Shown here: positions 42,403 through 50,764 of the stretch, one piece after another
Layout of the letters: every line of letters starts with the position of its first letter
Numbering within the stretch: the first letter of the stretch is position 1
DNA from: Roseibium aggregatum
Lineage (GTDB): Bacteria; Pseudomonadota; Alphaproteobacteria; Rhizobiales; Stappiaceae
Assembly (NCBI RefSeq): GCF_017309185.1
Contig: NZ_JAEKJZ010000001.1
Location: forward strand, 1,488,001 to 1,552,000
Direction of reading: 5' to 3'
DNA: 64,000 nucleotides
Program-made: the position numbers and the translations under genes
Notes under the pieces: generated by a model
Seen by the model: the letters and a program-made list of their open reading frames with translations, nothing else
Databases searched by the model: none
What the model was told of the DNA's origin: nothing

Positions 42403-45400
42403 CTAGAAGTTGAAGTTCAGTCCAACCCGCAAGATGTCCAGATCCATGTCCATGCGGGTTTCGAAGTCAAATGTGTTTCCGTTGCTGCGAGTCTGAGCGG
42501 GGCGTAGGAGCTGCGATTCCAGGGAGGCGCTGAGATATTCGGCGTTCACGGAGAACCGGTCGGTCAATGCCCACTCCAGGCCGCCACCGATCACGAACCC
42601 CGGAGCGTCGGCGGTGTCCTTGAAAGAATAGTTGGTGGGGGCGTTGTCGTAGGAGAACGAGTGATCCACCGACCCATACGCCACACCGCCAGTCCCATAC
42701 GCCAGAAAACGCCCGAAAGATACGCCGGCTTTGAGGCGCGCGGTCGCAAGCCAGTTCAAACTGCTCTCGCTCTTGCTGGAATCGCCGGTAAACAGCTTGG
42801 ACCTGAAGTTGGCGTCGGTGAAATTGTAGTCCGCTTCCACCCCGACAACCAGATGATTGTTAAATTGGAAATTGTACCCGGCCCGGACGCCGGCCATGCG
42901 GCCGTCAAAGGTCCCCAGATTGACATCATTGGAAGCGACCGGAGTGCCGTTCTGGGAGAGAATCCGGTCGTAAAGACCGGAGGTTCCCGCCATTGCGCTT
43001 GCGTGCAGGCCCAGATGAGCGCCGCTCCAGTCGTAGCCGGCACGGGTCTGCGATCCGTCCTGGAACGCGGACGGGTCGCCGTCCGTTGCAGGGCCGTCGG
43101 GTGAGAAGGTGGACGTGAGACCGAACCAGATTGTACGTCCCGGCGCCGGTATCAGTCCGAGGCTTAGCGGCTCCACGTAGTACTGATCCGTCAGATTTTC
43201 CACCCGCAGGTCCAGCGTCGTGTAGTCGTTCAGCTTGTAGGAGCTGAACACGTCGATGAGCGTGTAAGGGCGCCAGGGAACCTCCGCGATATAGGGATTG
43301 GCCCCTGAATCGGGTATTTCCGCCTCGGCCGCTTTTTCTCCCACATAGGTCAGCCGCCCACCCAGGGTCAGCCTATCGTTCAGGAAACCCTTTGAGAGGG
43401 TGAGAGAAGCGGAAAACTTCGGAGGGACCTGGTTTGTGGAATAGTCGTTTGCCAGCGAGGAGTTCTTGCAGTTGTCGAAGGTCCGGCAATATTCGACTCG
43501 CGTGTAATAGGCGGCGGACAGGGAGGCCTTGAAACTTCCGGACGTATACTGCGCCGACGCGTTGATGCCCTCGAACGTGGCTTCATCGATATTGTGGATA
43601 AGCATGCGGTACGGATAGGCCGGTGTGCTCCAGCTTCTGGCAATGTAATCCGAGACCCGGTTGTTGAAGTAGCTCAGCTTGAGGCCAAGGGTGTCGGACG
43701 TGTTAAACAGCCCCTGTCGATCGTAGTTCACGCCGGCTTCCCAGGTGTGGGCGACCTCGGGCATGAGGTCGGGATCGGTCACCAGGAGAAAACCCGCCGA
43801 GCTTTCCATGAGCGATGGCAAGCGTGCGGCCTTCTTGTACGACCCGAAGAACTGCAACCCTTCTATCGGTTCAAGCGTGAGGCCTCCCGAATAGCCGAAG
43901 GCGTCCATCTTGCTGGATGTCGCCGGGTAATAGAGATTATACGGATAACCGAGGTCGCCTTTGACCTTGAACTTCTGGTACCGCATACCGGCGTTCAACG
44001 ACAACCAGTCGGTTGGCGCGTAGTCGGCGCGTGTGAAAACGCTTTGCTCGTAACGGCTGCCCTGGCGTCCAGGAATTGACGACCAGCTTTCGTCCGGGCC
44101 GGTCTGCTCGGACAGGACGGCGCCGCCATATTGGACAGCGAAGGCGCCGAACACGCCGTCGAAACGGGACGTGTTGGCAATGTCGAGCCCGAATGTGTCG
44201 GTATTCTTCTGGTCGCCAACGGATGTACTTCCCGAAGCCGCCACTTCCTTCAGATAGGTTTGCCAGACATTCGCCTTGAAATTGACCAGCGGGTTGTCTG
44301 GAGTCCAGGCATAGCGGGCGGAGTAGCGATCAAGGTCCGACGTTGACAGAAGGCCCTGATAGAGGTTTCCGCCGGGATTGTAGACGGTGGAGGGGTAGTT
44401 TTCTCCGTACTCGCTGACATATTTGGAATAGGTGAGTTCGAGTTTGTGATCGTCGTCGGCGCCAAGCCGGATAATGCCTTTCAGGAGGCCGGACTTCGTG
44501 TCCTGAGAGGTGTTGTAGACTTCCTTGCCCGGTTCATAGGCCAGGACCATGTCATCCTCTCCGCTCGTGCCGGCGAAGTAGTTTCCGGTCTTGCGGCGGG
44601 CATACCCGGCAAGCAGGTCGAGCCGGTCGCCCTTGGTGGCGAGCACAACGCTTGCGGAGCCGGATGCGGGGGAGAAGAGACCCGGTCGCTTGTGCTGCTC
44701 CGTACCAATCTGGTTGCTCATGGTTTCGCTGACAACCGGCGTCGTGTTCGTTCCCAGTTCCGCCTTCAGTCGGACACCGAAATTTTTGCCCGGTTCGACG
44801 ATATCATCCGGCAGGAGCGTGCGCATTCTGACGATACCGCCGATTGCTCCCGAACCGTCGGCGCCCGTGACCGGTCCCTGTTCGATGCCGATGCCACCGA
44901 TGAAATCCGGGTCGATGAAGCTGCGGTTCCCGACGCCCTGATAGCCATGATAGACCGAGGTGCTGTTGATCGTTCCGTCGACGGTGACCGGCACGCGGCC
45001 CTGGCCCTGCAAGCCGCGGATGTTGACGTCGAGACCGCCGCTGTTCCGGTTGGAACCGGAAAAAACGCCTGCCTCGCTTCCGAGAATGTCTCCCGGGGTG
45101 GTGCCCCTGAAGTGGTCGATTGTCTCTCTGGAGATATAGCCCACCGTGCCGGGAGTGCTATAGACGCTGTCTTCCTTGCCGTCCCAGCCGACCTCCGCAC
45201 CTGCGTCGGATACATAAACGGTATCCAGAACGTCCGCGCCTGCGTCCAGGCCGCCGATGTCCGATCTCGAGGCGCTCACCAGAGCAGCGGAGCCGGGAGC
45301 CCTGGTGACCGCCACAACTCCTGTGCCGCTGAGAAGTTCACGCAACGCGCTTTCCGGTGTCATGCTTCCCTGAACGGCCTGTGACGTCTTTCCACGGACG

Positions 45401-45675
45401 GCTTCGGTGGAAAAGCTGATCTGCCAGCCGGTGATGCGGATGAAGTCCGCGATAGCGCTTGCGAGCGGCTTCGCGGAGATTGAGAACCGGACCACTCTTT
45501 CCGGCTGCCCAGCCGACGCCGGGTCTTGCGCCAGGGCGGTATTGACCGCGCCTGGACTGCCGCAGCACAAGAATGTGCTTGCGAGAAGAATGGTCAGAAA
45601 TGAGTGTTTAGGACGGCCCTGTCCAATTGCCGTATTCAGCCCCGATACCCCAACGTGCGACGCACACATGCGCAA
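42403..45675 (-). CDS. TonB-dependent receptor with STN domain and a fused small beta-barrel
   Basis: A 1090-residue outer-membrane protein. A signal peptide opens it. Residues about 60-125 are an STN signalling domain (KPLASAIADFIRITGWQISF), and then come plug and 22-strand barrel. FRAP/NPNL-like blocks of hemoglobin/heme receptors appear as ARLPSLMES and DPDLMPE, but without the histidine often found between them. The receptor seems to end at about residue 857 (GRTIWFGLTSTF). A short linker leads to about 200 residues matching Omp25/Omp31-type barrels (WSGAHLGLHASA, LAYGTGGVAYGS, GGGLEWALTDRFSVNAEY, RVGLNFNF end). It is part of a sigma/FecR/receptor/heme-oxygenase run. Confidence 0.92.
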   Translation of the reverse strand: MRMCASHVGVSGLNTAIGQGRPKHSFLTILLASTFLCCGSPGAVNTALAQDPASAGQPERVVRFSISAKPLASAIADFIRITGWQISFSTEAVRGKTSQAVQGSMTPESALRELLSGTGVVAVTRAPGSAALVSASRSDIGGLDAGADVLDTVYVSDAGAEVGWDGKEDSVYSTPGTVGYISRETIDHFRGTTPGDILGSEAGVFSGSNRNSGGLDVNIRGLQGQGRVPVTVDGTINSTSVYHGYQGVGNRSFIDPDFIGGIGIEQGPVTGADGSGAIGGIVRMRTLLPDDIVEPGKNFGVRLKAELGTNTTPVVSETMSNQIGTEQHKRPGLFSPASGSASVVLATKGDRLDLLAGYARRKTGNYFAGTSGEDDMVLAYEPGKEVYNTSQDTKSGLLKGIIRLGADDDHKLELTYSKYVSEYGENYPSTVYNPGGNLYQGLLSTSDLDRYSARYAWTPDNPLVNFKANVWQTYLKEVAASGSTSVGDQKNTDTFGLDIANTSRFDGVFGAFAVQYGGAVLSEQTGPDESWSSIPGRQGSRYEQSVFTRADYAPTDWLSLNAGMRYQKFKVKGDLGYPYNLYYPATSSKMDAFGYSGGLTLEPIEGLQFFGSYKKAARLPSLMESSAGFLLVTDPDLMPEVAHTWEAGVNYDRQGLFNTSDTLGLKLSYFNNRVSDYIARSWSTPAYPYRMLIHNIDEATFEGINASAQYTSGSFKASLSAAYYTRVEYCRTFDNCKNSSLANDYSTNQVPPKFSASLTLSKGFLNDRLTLGGRLTYVGEKAAEAEIPDSGANPYIAEVPWRPYTLIDVFSSYKLNDYTTLDLRVENLTDQYYVEPLSLGLIPAPGRTIWFGLTSTFSPDGPATDGDPSAFQDGSQTRAGYDWSGAHLGLHASAMAGTSGLYDRILSQNGTPVASNDVNLGTFDGRMAGVRAGYNFQFNNHLVVGVEADYNFTDANFRSKLFTGDSSKSESSLNWLATARLKAGVSFGRFLAYGTGGVAYGSVDHSFSYDNAPTNYSFKDTADAPGFVIGGGLEWALTDRFSVNAEYLSASLESQLLRPAQTRSNGNTFDFETRMDMDLDILRVGLNFNF

Positions 45676-45775
45676 AACCCCTGTTATTTCGTCGGGCCTT
45701 GCTTTGTTGTTGGAATTGCCGGCCCATTAGACAGGACGGTCTCGAAGCGTGAATCCGGAAAATAAAGTTGAATTT

Positions 45776-46819
45776 TTAATACAAGATAATTGTTCCGCCC
45801 GGCAGATGAACCAGATCGAGGCCGACGACGTCAGCCAGGGTACGGACCGCGGCGTCCAGATCGGAGACCTGGTAATTCCCGGAAATCCGTGTCTCTCCGA
45901 CGCTCCTGCGCGCCAGAAGGAGCGTTCCGGAGTGATACCGGTCGAGCTCCTCGAGAATGGCTCCAAAGGTCTCGTTCTCGAATTTCAGGCGGCCCGAACG
46001 CCAGGACAGAAGCGCGTTCACGTCTGCTGGTTCGACCTGTCCCAATCGAGATCTCTGGGCCTGGAGTTTGGTGTCGGGAAGGAGAATTGCCGATGCATCG
46101 GACCGGTCCTCTTCCAGGGTGACTTCCAACCGTCCTCTTTCCAGAACCACGAGATCGGCATCGGCCTTGCGCCTCACGGCGAAGGCGGTGCCTTTCACCT
46201 CGGAATCGGAATATCCGGCAGCCACGTGGAAAGGCCTTGAAGGGTCGTGAACGACATCGAAATAGGCCTCACCCTGAAGGATCCGCACCTTTCGGCGACC
46301 GCCGTCGAAGTCGATGGAAACAGCGGAAGCGGTGTTGAGCAGCATTCGCGAACCGTCCGGGAGAGGCGTTTCCAGCAATTCACCGACAGAAGTCATGTAG
46401 TCCGATCTCAGATAGAGAAGCAGATTGAGAAAGCCGGGATAGGAAACGAAGATCAGGACGGCGGCGGCCAACGCCGCCGCGATGCGGCCATTCCGGCTGG
46501 AGCGCCTGAGTATGCCGCGGGGTCTGAATCGCGTTACGGATGATTCAGAGGCAACGGGCTCGGACCGCAGGCTGGCGGCGGCATTGCCGAATGCGTCCGA
46601 GGACCAGAGACGCTCGATCTTCCGGTACTCTTCCAGGTGCCGGCTGTCGCTGTCGGCCCAACGGCGAAAACCCTGGTGGAGTTCCTCCGAATTGCCCTTG
46701 TCGCGCAGCTGTAAAAACCAGTCCATTGCCTCATCCGCCACGGCACCCTCCGAAAACGCTTTGTTGCCAGGCGTATTTGCAGCTTCGGGTAACTTGGTTT
46801 CGAAATTGTCTTCGTTCAC
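45776..46819 (-). CDS. FecR family anti-sigma regulator
   Basis: A 347-residue membrane signal transducer. The N-terminal cytoplasmic domain (ADEAMDWFLQL, then FRRWADSDSRHLEEYRKIERLW) binds the sigma factor. One transmembrane helix follows (about 111-137). The periplasmic FecR domain (ETPLPDGSRMLLNTASAVSI, QGEAYFDVVHDPSRPF) and a C-terminal STN-like receptor-contact domain complete it. It lies between the sigma gene and the STN-containing receptor, the standard order of a cell-surface-signalling system. Confidence 0.94.
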   Translation of the reverse strand: MNEDNFETKLPEAANTPGNKAFSEGAVADEAMDWFLQLRDKGNSEELHQGFRRWADSDSRHLEEYRKIERLWSSDAFGNAAASLRSEPVASESSVTRFRPRGILRRSSRNGRIAAALAAAVLIFVSYPGFLNLLLYLRSDYMTSVGELLETPLPDGSRMLLNTASAVSIDFDGGRRKVRILQGEAYFDVVHDPSRPFHVAAGYSDSEVKGTAFAVRRKADADLVVLERGRLEVTLEEDRSDASAILLPDTKLQAQRSRLGQVEPADVNALLSWRSGRLKFENETFGAILEELDRYHSGTLLLARRSVGETRISGNYQVSDLDAAVRTLADVVGLDLVHLPGGTIILY

Positions 46820-46978
46820 CAGCCAGGTCCGAGATCAGGTTGCTTCCGACTGCCGCGACTGCGGCGGCCGGGATGGGCAGACTTGAAAAACCGTCCGGTG
46901 AGCACTTCATGGCGAAGGAGACCGGTTCGATGACGACGTTCTTAGCAGAGTGTCGGGAACTATCAAATATCGCGACGG

Positions 46979-47518
46979 TCAAGGTTGCAGTTTCTCCAGG
47001 ATGTCCCGGCAGTGGGTCAACGCCAGTTTCAGGTCTGAATGGACGGTTCTCTCGGTCACGCCGAGTCTCTCGGCGATCCGGGCCTGGCTCCAACCTTCGA
47101 TGCGGCTGAGAACGACAACTTGTTGCGCGCGTTCCGGCAGACTGGACAACGCGGCTCTGAATGCAGCGAAACGCTCCCTTTCGATTGCGATTTCCTCTGC
47201 CGAAAGAGCATTGCTGGGGACGTTTTGGAGCGTGGTGTCATCCAGTCCCTCGGTAACCACTTCACCACGGTTCTTGCGCTGGCGCAGATAATCGATTGCA
47301 AGGTTGCGCGCCGTTTGATGAAGGAAAGCATCCAGATGGGAAATCTTGCCCGTATCGAGAGCTCTGCTCGTCCGCAGGTAGGTCTCCTGGGCGAGATCCT
47401 CCGCGGTTTGACGGTCGCGAACGATCTGCAGAAGCCTCCAGATCAACGAACGCCGTTCGCTCAAGAACACATCGGTGAGCGTGTCTCTCATGAGAGTTTT
47501 TCTCTCAGGCGACAGCAT
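46979..47518 (-). CDS. ECF sigma factor, FecI-like
   Basis: A 179-residue sigma-70 family ECF factor. Region 2 (about 25-90) has DRQTAEDLAQETYLR and FLHQTARNLAIDYLR. Region 4 (about 118-175) has LPERAQQVVVLSRIEGWSQ and the recognition helix IAERLGVTERTVHSDLKLAL. It should drive the receptor and downstream genes when FecR signals ligand-bound receptor. ATG 47518 gives this length; ATG 47491 (MRDTLTDVFLSERR) is an equally good start. A hairpin TGAGAG-AAAAA-CTCTCA covers the start region. Confidence 0.92.
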   Translation of the reverse strand: MLSPERKTLMRDTLTDVFLSERRSLIWRLLQIVRDRQTAEDLAQETYLRTSRALDTGKISHLDAFLHQTARNLAIDYLRQRKNRGEVVTEGLDDTTLQNVPSNALSAEEIAIERERFAAFRAALSSLPERAQQVVVLSRIEGWSQARIAERLGVTERTVHSDLKLALTHCRDILEKLQP

Positions 47519-47788
47519 TCTTTGCCATTCCCGGCAGGGGCTGGATAAAAGGAGAAAGGCTTGGACAACTTTTACATCATTCGGTCTGTCCGGCTCCTTT
47601 TCGCCGTGCTTACAAACGGCAATGGTCCGGAAGAATAAGCGTCCACCGAGAAAACTACGTATATTCTTTTTAAAATCAAGCCCGATTATTTCCCTGCGCG
47701 CAACGGGGGAATTTGCGGGGCACGGACGCTACGCTGGGATCGCATTCGAGGATCGGCGGGGTGGTTATCGGCGATGTGCGCCGACCGG

Positions 47789-48643
47789 TCAGTCGCCCGA
47801 AGGCTGCCTGTCAAAGCTGTTCGCAAGCGCCACAAAGCCGACCACATCGATTTCCTCGGCGCGCGCCGTTGGGTCGAGACCGGCCCGTTCGATAAGGGTT
47901 TCCGCCTCGGGCGAGAGCGCCTTGAGGCTTGCCCGGAGCATTTTTCGGCGCTGACCGAAGGCGGCAGCCGTGACTTTCTCAAGGGACTTCAGATCGCAGG
48001 GCAGGGGGGCTTCATTCGGAGTGAGATGTACCACGGCCGATGTTACCTTCGGCGGTGGCGTGAAGGCCTTGGGACTGATATCGAACAGAATACCCCCCTT
48101 GCAACGCCATCCGCAAAGAACCCCCAGACGGCCATAGGCCTTGGTTCCCGGCTCCGCGACGATCCGTTCGCCGACTTCCTTCTGGAACATCAGGGTCAGC
48201 GAGGACCAGAAGGGCGGCCAGTTGGGTGTTGCGATCCAGTTGATCAGAAGCTGGGTGCCGACATTGTAAGGCAGATTGGCGGCTATCCGGACCTTGCCGT
48301 CGCCCGTCAGGGCGACCGGATCCAGTTGCAGCGCGTCGCCCTCGATAACCTCGAGCCGGCCCGGGTAACGTTCCGCGATCTCCGCCAGCGCGGGAAGGCA
48401 GCGGCTGTCCTTTTCGATCGCCACCACGCGTTTGGCGCCTGCTGCCAGCAGTGCCCGGGTCAGGCCACCCGGTCCGGGGCCGATCTCCAGCACCGTGCTG
48501 TCCTCCAGACTGCCGGTGGAGCGGGCGATTCGGGAGGTAAGGTTGAGGTCGAGCAGGAAGTTCTGACCGAGCGATTTCTTGGCGTTGAGCCCATGCGCCG
48601 CGATCACGTCGCGCAAGGGGGGGAGGTCGTCGATCTGAGCCAT
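47789..48643 (-). CDS. rsmA: 16S rRNA dimethyladenosine transferase
   Basis: KsgA/RsmA, which dimethylates two adjacent adenines near the 16S 3' end. 284 residues with KKSLGQNFL (22-30), the SAM-binding [10 protein letters not shown] (51-60), the acidic ligand in VVAIEKD and the catalytic NLPY (123-126). It lies 11 bases after pdxA on the same strand. The 270 bases between it and the sigma gene hold no gene I can support. Confidence 0.96.
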   Translation of the reverse strand: MAQIDDLPPLRDVIAAHGLNAKKSLGQNFLLDLNLTSRIARSTGSLEDSTVLEIGPGPGGLTRALLAAGAKRVVAIEKDSRCLPALAEIAERYPGRLEVIEGDALQLDPVALTGDGKVRIAANLPYNVGTQLLINWIATPNWPPFWSSLTLMFQKEVGERIVAEPGTKAYGRLGVLCGWRCKGGILFDISPKAFTPPPKVTSAVVHLTPNEAPLPCDLKSLEKVTAAAFGQRRKMLRASLKALSPEAETLIERAGLDPTARAEEIDVVGFVALANSFDRQPSGD

Positions 48644-48654
48644 TCGGCGGCGCC

Positions 48655-49674
48655 CTAAATTCGGTCCGGATGGGCAAGCGCCGCGGCCATGCGCAGGGCG
48701 GCGGCGAAGCTGTCGATGCGCGCCGCGCCCGTGCCTGCCAGACTGTAGGCCGTGCCGTGATCGGGCGAGGTTCGCACAAAGGGAAGACCGAGCGTCACAT
48801 TCACGCTGTCGTCGAAGCCAATGGTTTTCGCCGGGATCAGGACCTGATCGTGATACATGCCGAGCACGCAGTCATAGTGCTCTCGGGCCGGCGGGTGAAA
48901 CAGCGTGTCGGCCGGGTAAGGGCCGCTGGCGGCGATCCCCATCGCTTTCAACCGTTCGATAGCGGGCCGGATCACATCGCGGTCCTCGGTGCCCATGGCT
49001 CCGTCTTCGCCTGCATGCGGGTTCAGCCCGCAGAGCGCGAGGCGCGGATTTGCGAAGCCGAAACGTGTTTTGAGGTCGTTGGCCGTGATCTCCGCCGTTT
49101 CGACGATGAGGTCCTCGGTGAGCGCTTCGGGTACGTCCTTCAGGGGAATGTGGATCGTGACCGGAACGACCATCAACTCCGGACCGGCGATCATCATGAC
49201 CGGCTTCGCTCTCTGATCCGGCCAGTGCTTTTCCGAAAGGGCACCGAGAAACTCCGTGTGGCCGGGGAAGGAAAAGCCGGTTTTGTAAAGCGCGGCCTTG
49301 TTGATGGGGAGGGTCACCAGGGCGCTTGCCAGGCTGTCCGCGAGATCCTGAACGCACCCTTCGATCGAGGCGACGACCGTCGGCGCGGTTTCCTGTTGCT
49401 CCACTCCGGGCTGGTCGGACAGCTCCGGGCCGGTCTGCACGACGGGCAGGCATTTTGAGAAACGGGACGCCGCCATCTCGGGGGCAACACGCGCCATCGG
49501 AACGTTCAGACCGAGCGTCGCGGCTCTTTGCGCTAGCAGGGCTTCGTCGCCGCGCACATAAAAACCGGGCAAACCGAGCGCCCGCCGGTTCTTCCAGGCC
49601 AGCAGCACCAGATCCGGGCCGATGCCGGCGGGCTCTCCCATGCTGACGGCAATCGGAGTTTCGGGCACGGACAT
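48655..49674 (-). CDS. pdxA: 4-hydroxythreonine-4-phosphate dehydrogenase
   Basis: A 339-residue enzyme of vitamin B6 synthesis. Metal and substrate segments are [39 protein letters not shown] and the C-terminal [10 protein letters not shown]. It is adjacent to rsmA, and the two often sit together after surA. Start ATG at 49674, seven bases after the surA stop. Confidence 0.96.
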   Translation of the reverse strand: MSVPETPIAVSMGEPAGIGPDLVLLAWKNRRALGLPGFYVRGDEALLAQRAATLGLNVPMARVAPEMAASRFSKCLPVVQTGPELSDQPGVEQQETAPTVVASIEGCVQDLADSLASALVTLPINKAALYKTGFSFPGHTEFLGALSEKHWPDQRAKPVMMIAGPELMVVPVTIHIPLKDVPEALTEDLIVETAEITANDLKTRFGFANPRLALCGLNPHAGEDGAMGTEDRDVIRPAIERLKAMGIAASGPYPADTLFHPPAREHYDCVLGMYHDQVLIPAKTIGFDDSVNVTLGLPFVRTSPDHGTAYSLAGTGAARIDSFAAALRMAAALAHPDRI

Positions 49675-49680
49675 GCCGGA

Positions 49681-50601
49681 TCAGCGATAGATGATGGTCG
49701 CGCGGCGGCGAACGTCCATGAGATAGCGCCGGGACTGGCTCTCGCCTTCCTTCTCGCGCAGTTCGTTTTCAAGTTCGGTCCGCACGGCGATGTCGGAGGC
49801 GATCTCGCGCTTTCCGCAAACCGCGATCATCTCGAAGCCGACCGGAGTTGTGTCGGCCTTCGTCAGTTTCCCCGGTTTGAGCGCGTTGATTTCCTCGCGC
49901 TTGTTCTCCGGCAACTCGGTTTCCAGGCGGCGGCCGATCGTCTGGACGACGACTTCGCTGTACTGCTTGAGGATAGCGCCAGCGTTGTCGCAGCCGTCGA
50001 AGGCGGCGCGGATCTTCTCGCTCTCGTTTTTGCGCTTGGACTTGAAGCCGCCGGAGGAATTTTTCGGTACGACGACGATGATGCGCTTGAGGTCGTATTC
50101 GATCGACTTCTGACGCTCTTCCTCATCCGTTTTCTGCAGGGCGGCGATGATATCGCTCTCGTCGACCTCGATCCGGCCGCTGAACCGGCGCTGCAGGACT
50201 TCGTTCCAGGCAAGCTGAACCTTCAGCTGTTTCTTCAAGGTGTCCGGTTTCACACCGCCGCTGCTGAGCGCCTTGGAGAGCTGCGAAGGAGACATCTTGA
50301 CGTTGCGCGCAATTCGATTGAACGCGTTAGTGACCTGGCTGTCGCTGATCTCGACGCCGACCCTCGCGGCTTCCCCGAGCTTGATCTGGTCGTCGACCAG
50401 TTGCTCCGTCGCCATGCGCTTGGCGACCGAAGCGCCCTTGCGTTGGGTCAGCGTAATCAAACGCGCACGCTGGCTGATATCGTAGTCGGTGATCGGAACG
50501 TCATTGACGATCACTTTGATCGCGGCATGAGCGGGTGTCTGGGCGGTTATTGCCAGTGCGAAGGCAAGGGCGAAAAAAACCGGGACGAAACGAAGTCGCA
50601 T
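49681..50601 (-). CDS. surA: SurA-type periplasmic chaperone, degenerate PPIase domain
   Basis: A 306-residue exported protein with a signal peptide (about 1-29, ending AHA). The SurA N-terminal chaperone domain follows (VIVNDVPITDYDISQRARLI, ATEQLVDDQIKLGEAARVGVEISDSQVTNAFNRI). Then comes one weak parvulin-like region (about 165-265), far from consensus. This single-domain form is usual in alphaproteobacteria. It handles outer-membrane barrel precursors such as LptD, encoded next to it. The ATG at 50601 opens the signal peptide; a start at 50670 would add residues that do not look like one. Confidence 0.86.
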   Translation of the reverse strand: MRLRFVPVFFALAFALAITAQTPAHAAIKVIVNDVPITDYDISQRARLITLTQRKGASVAKRMATEQLVDDQIKLGEAARVGVEISDSQVTNAFNRIARNVKMSPSQLSKALSSGGVKPDTLKKQLKVQLAWNEVLQRRFSGRIEVDESDIIAALQKTDEEERQKSIEYDLKRIIVVVPKNSSGGFKSKRKNESEKIRAAFDGCDNAGAILKQYSEVVVQTIGRRLETELPENKREEINALKPGKLTKADTTPVGFEMIAVCGKREIASDIAVRTELENELREKEGESQSRRYLMDVRRRATIIYR

Positions 50602-50764
50602 TGCGGTACCATCCGTGCTGGCCGGAGGCCAATCCGAAGTAAATTGTGTTATTGCCATAATGTTTCGCATATCATGGCGATGAATTCAAAGTGTCCGCGC
50701 ATGTTGACGGATTTAATGGCCTTATGATGGCCGGCGGTCCTCAATTTTCCGCCATTTCATCAAT

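Noticed and set aside
47519..47788. Search for an Irr, RirA or Fur box before the sigma gene
   Set aside because: A+T-rich pieces are present but no sufficiently symmetric site could be defended.
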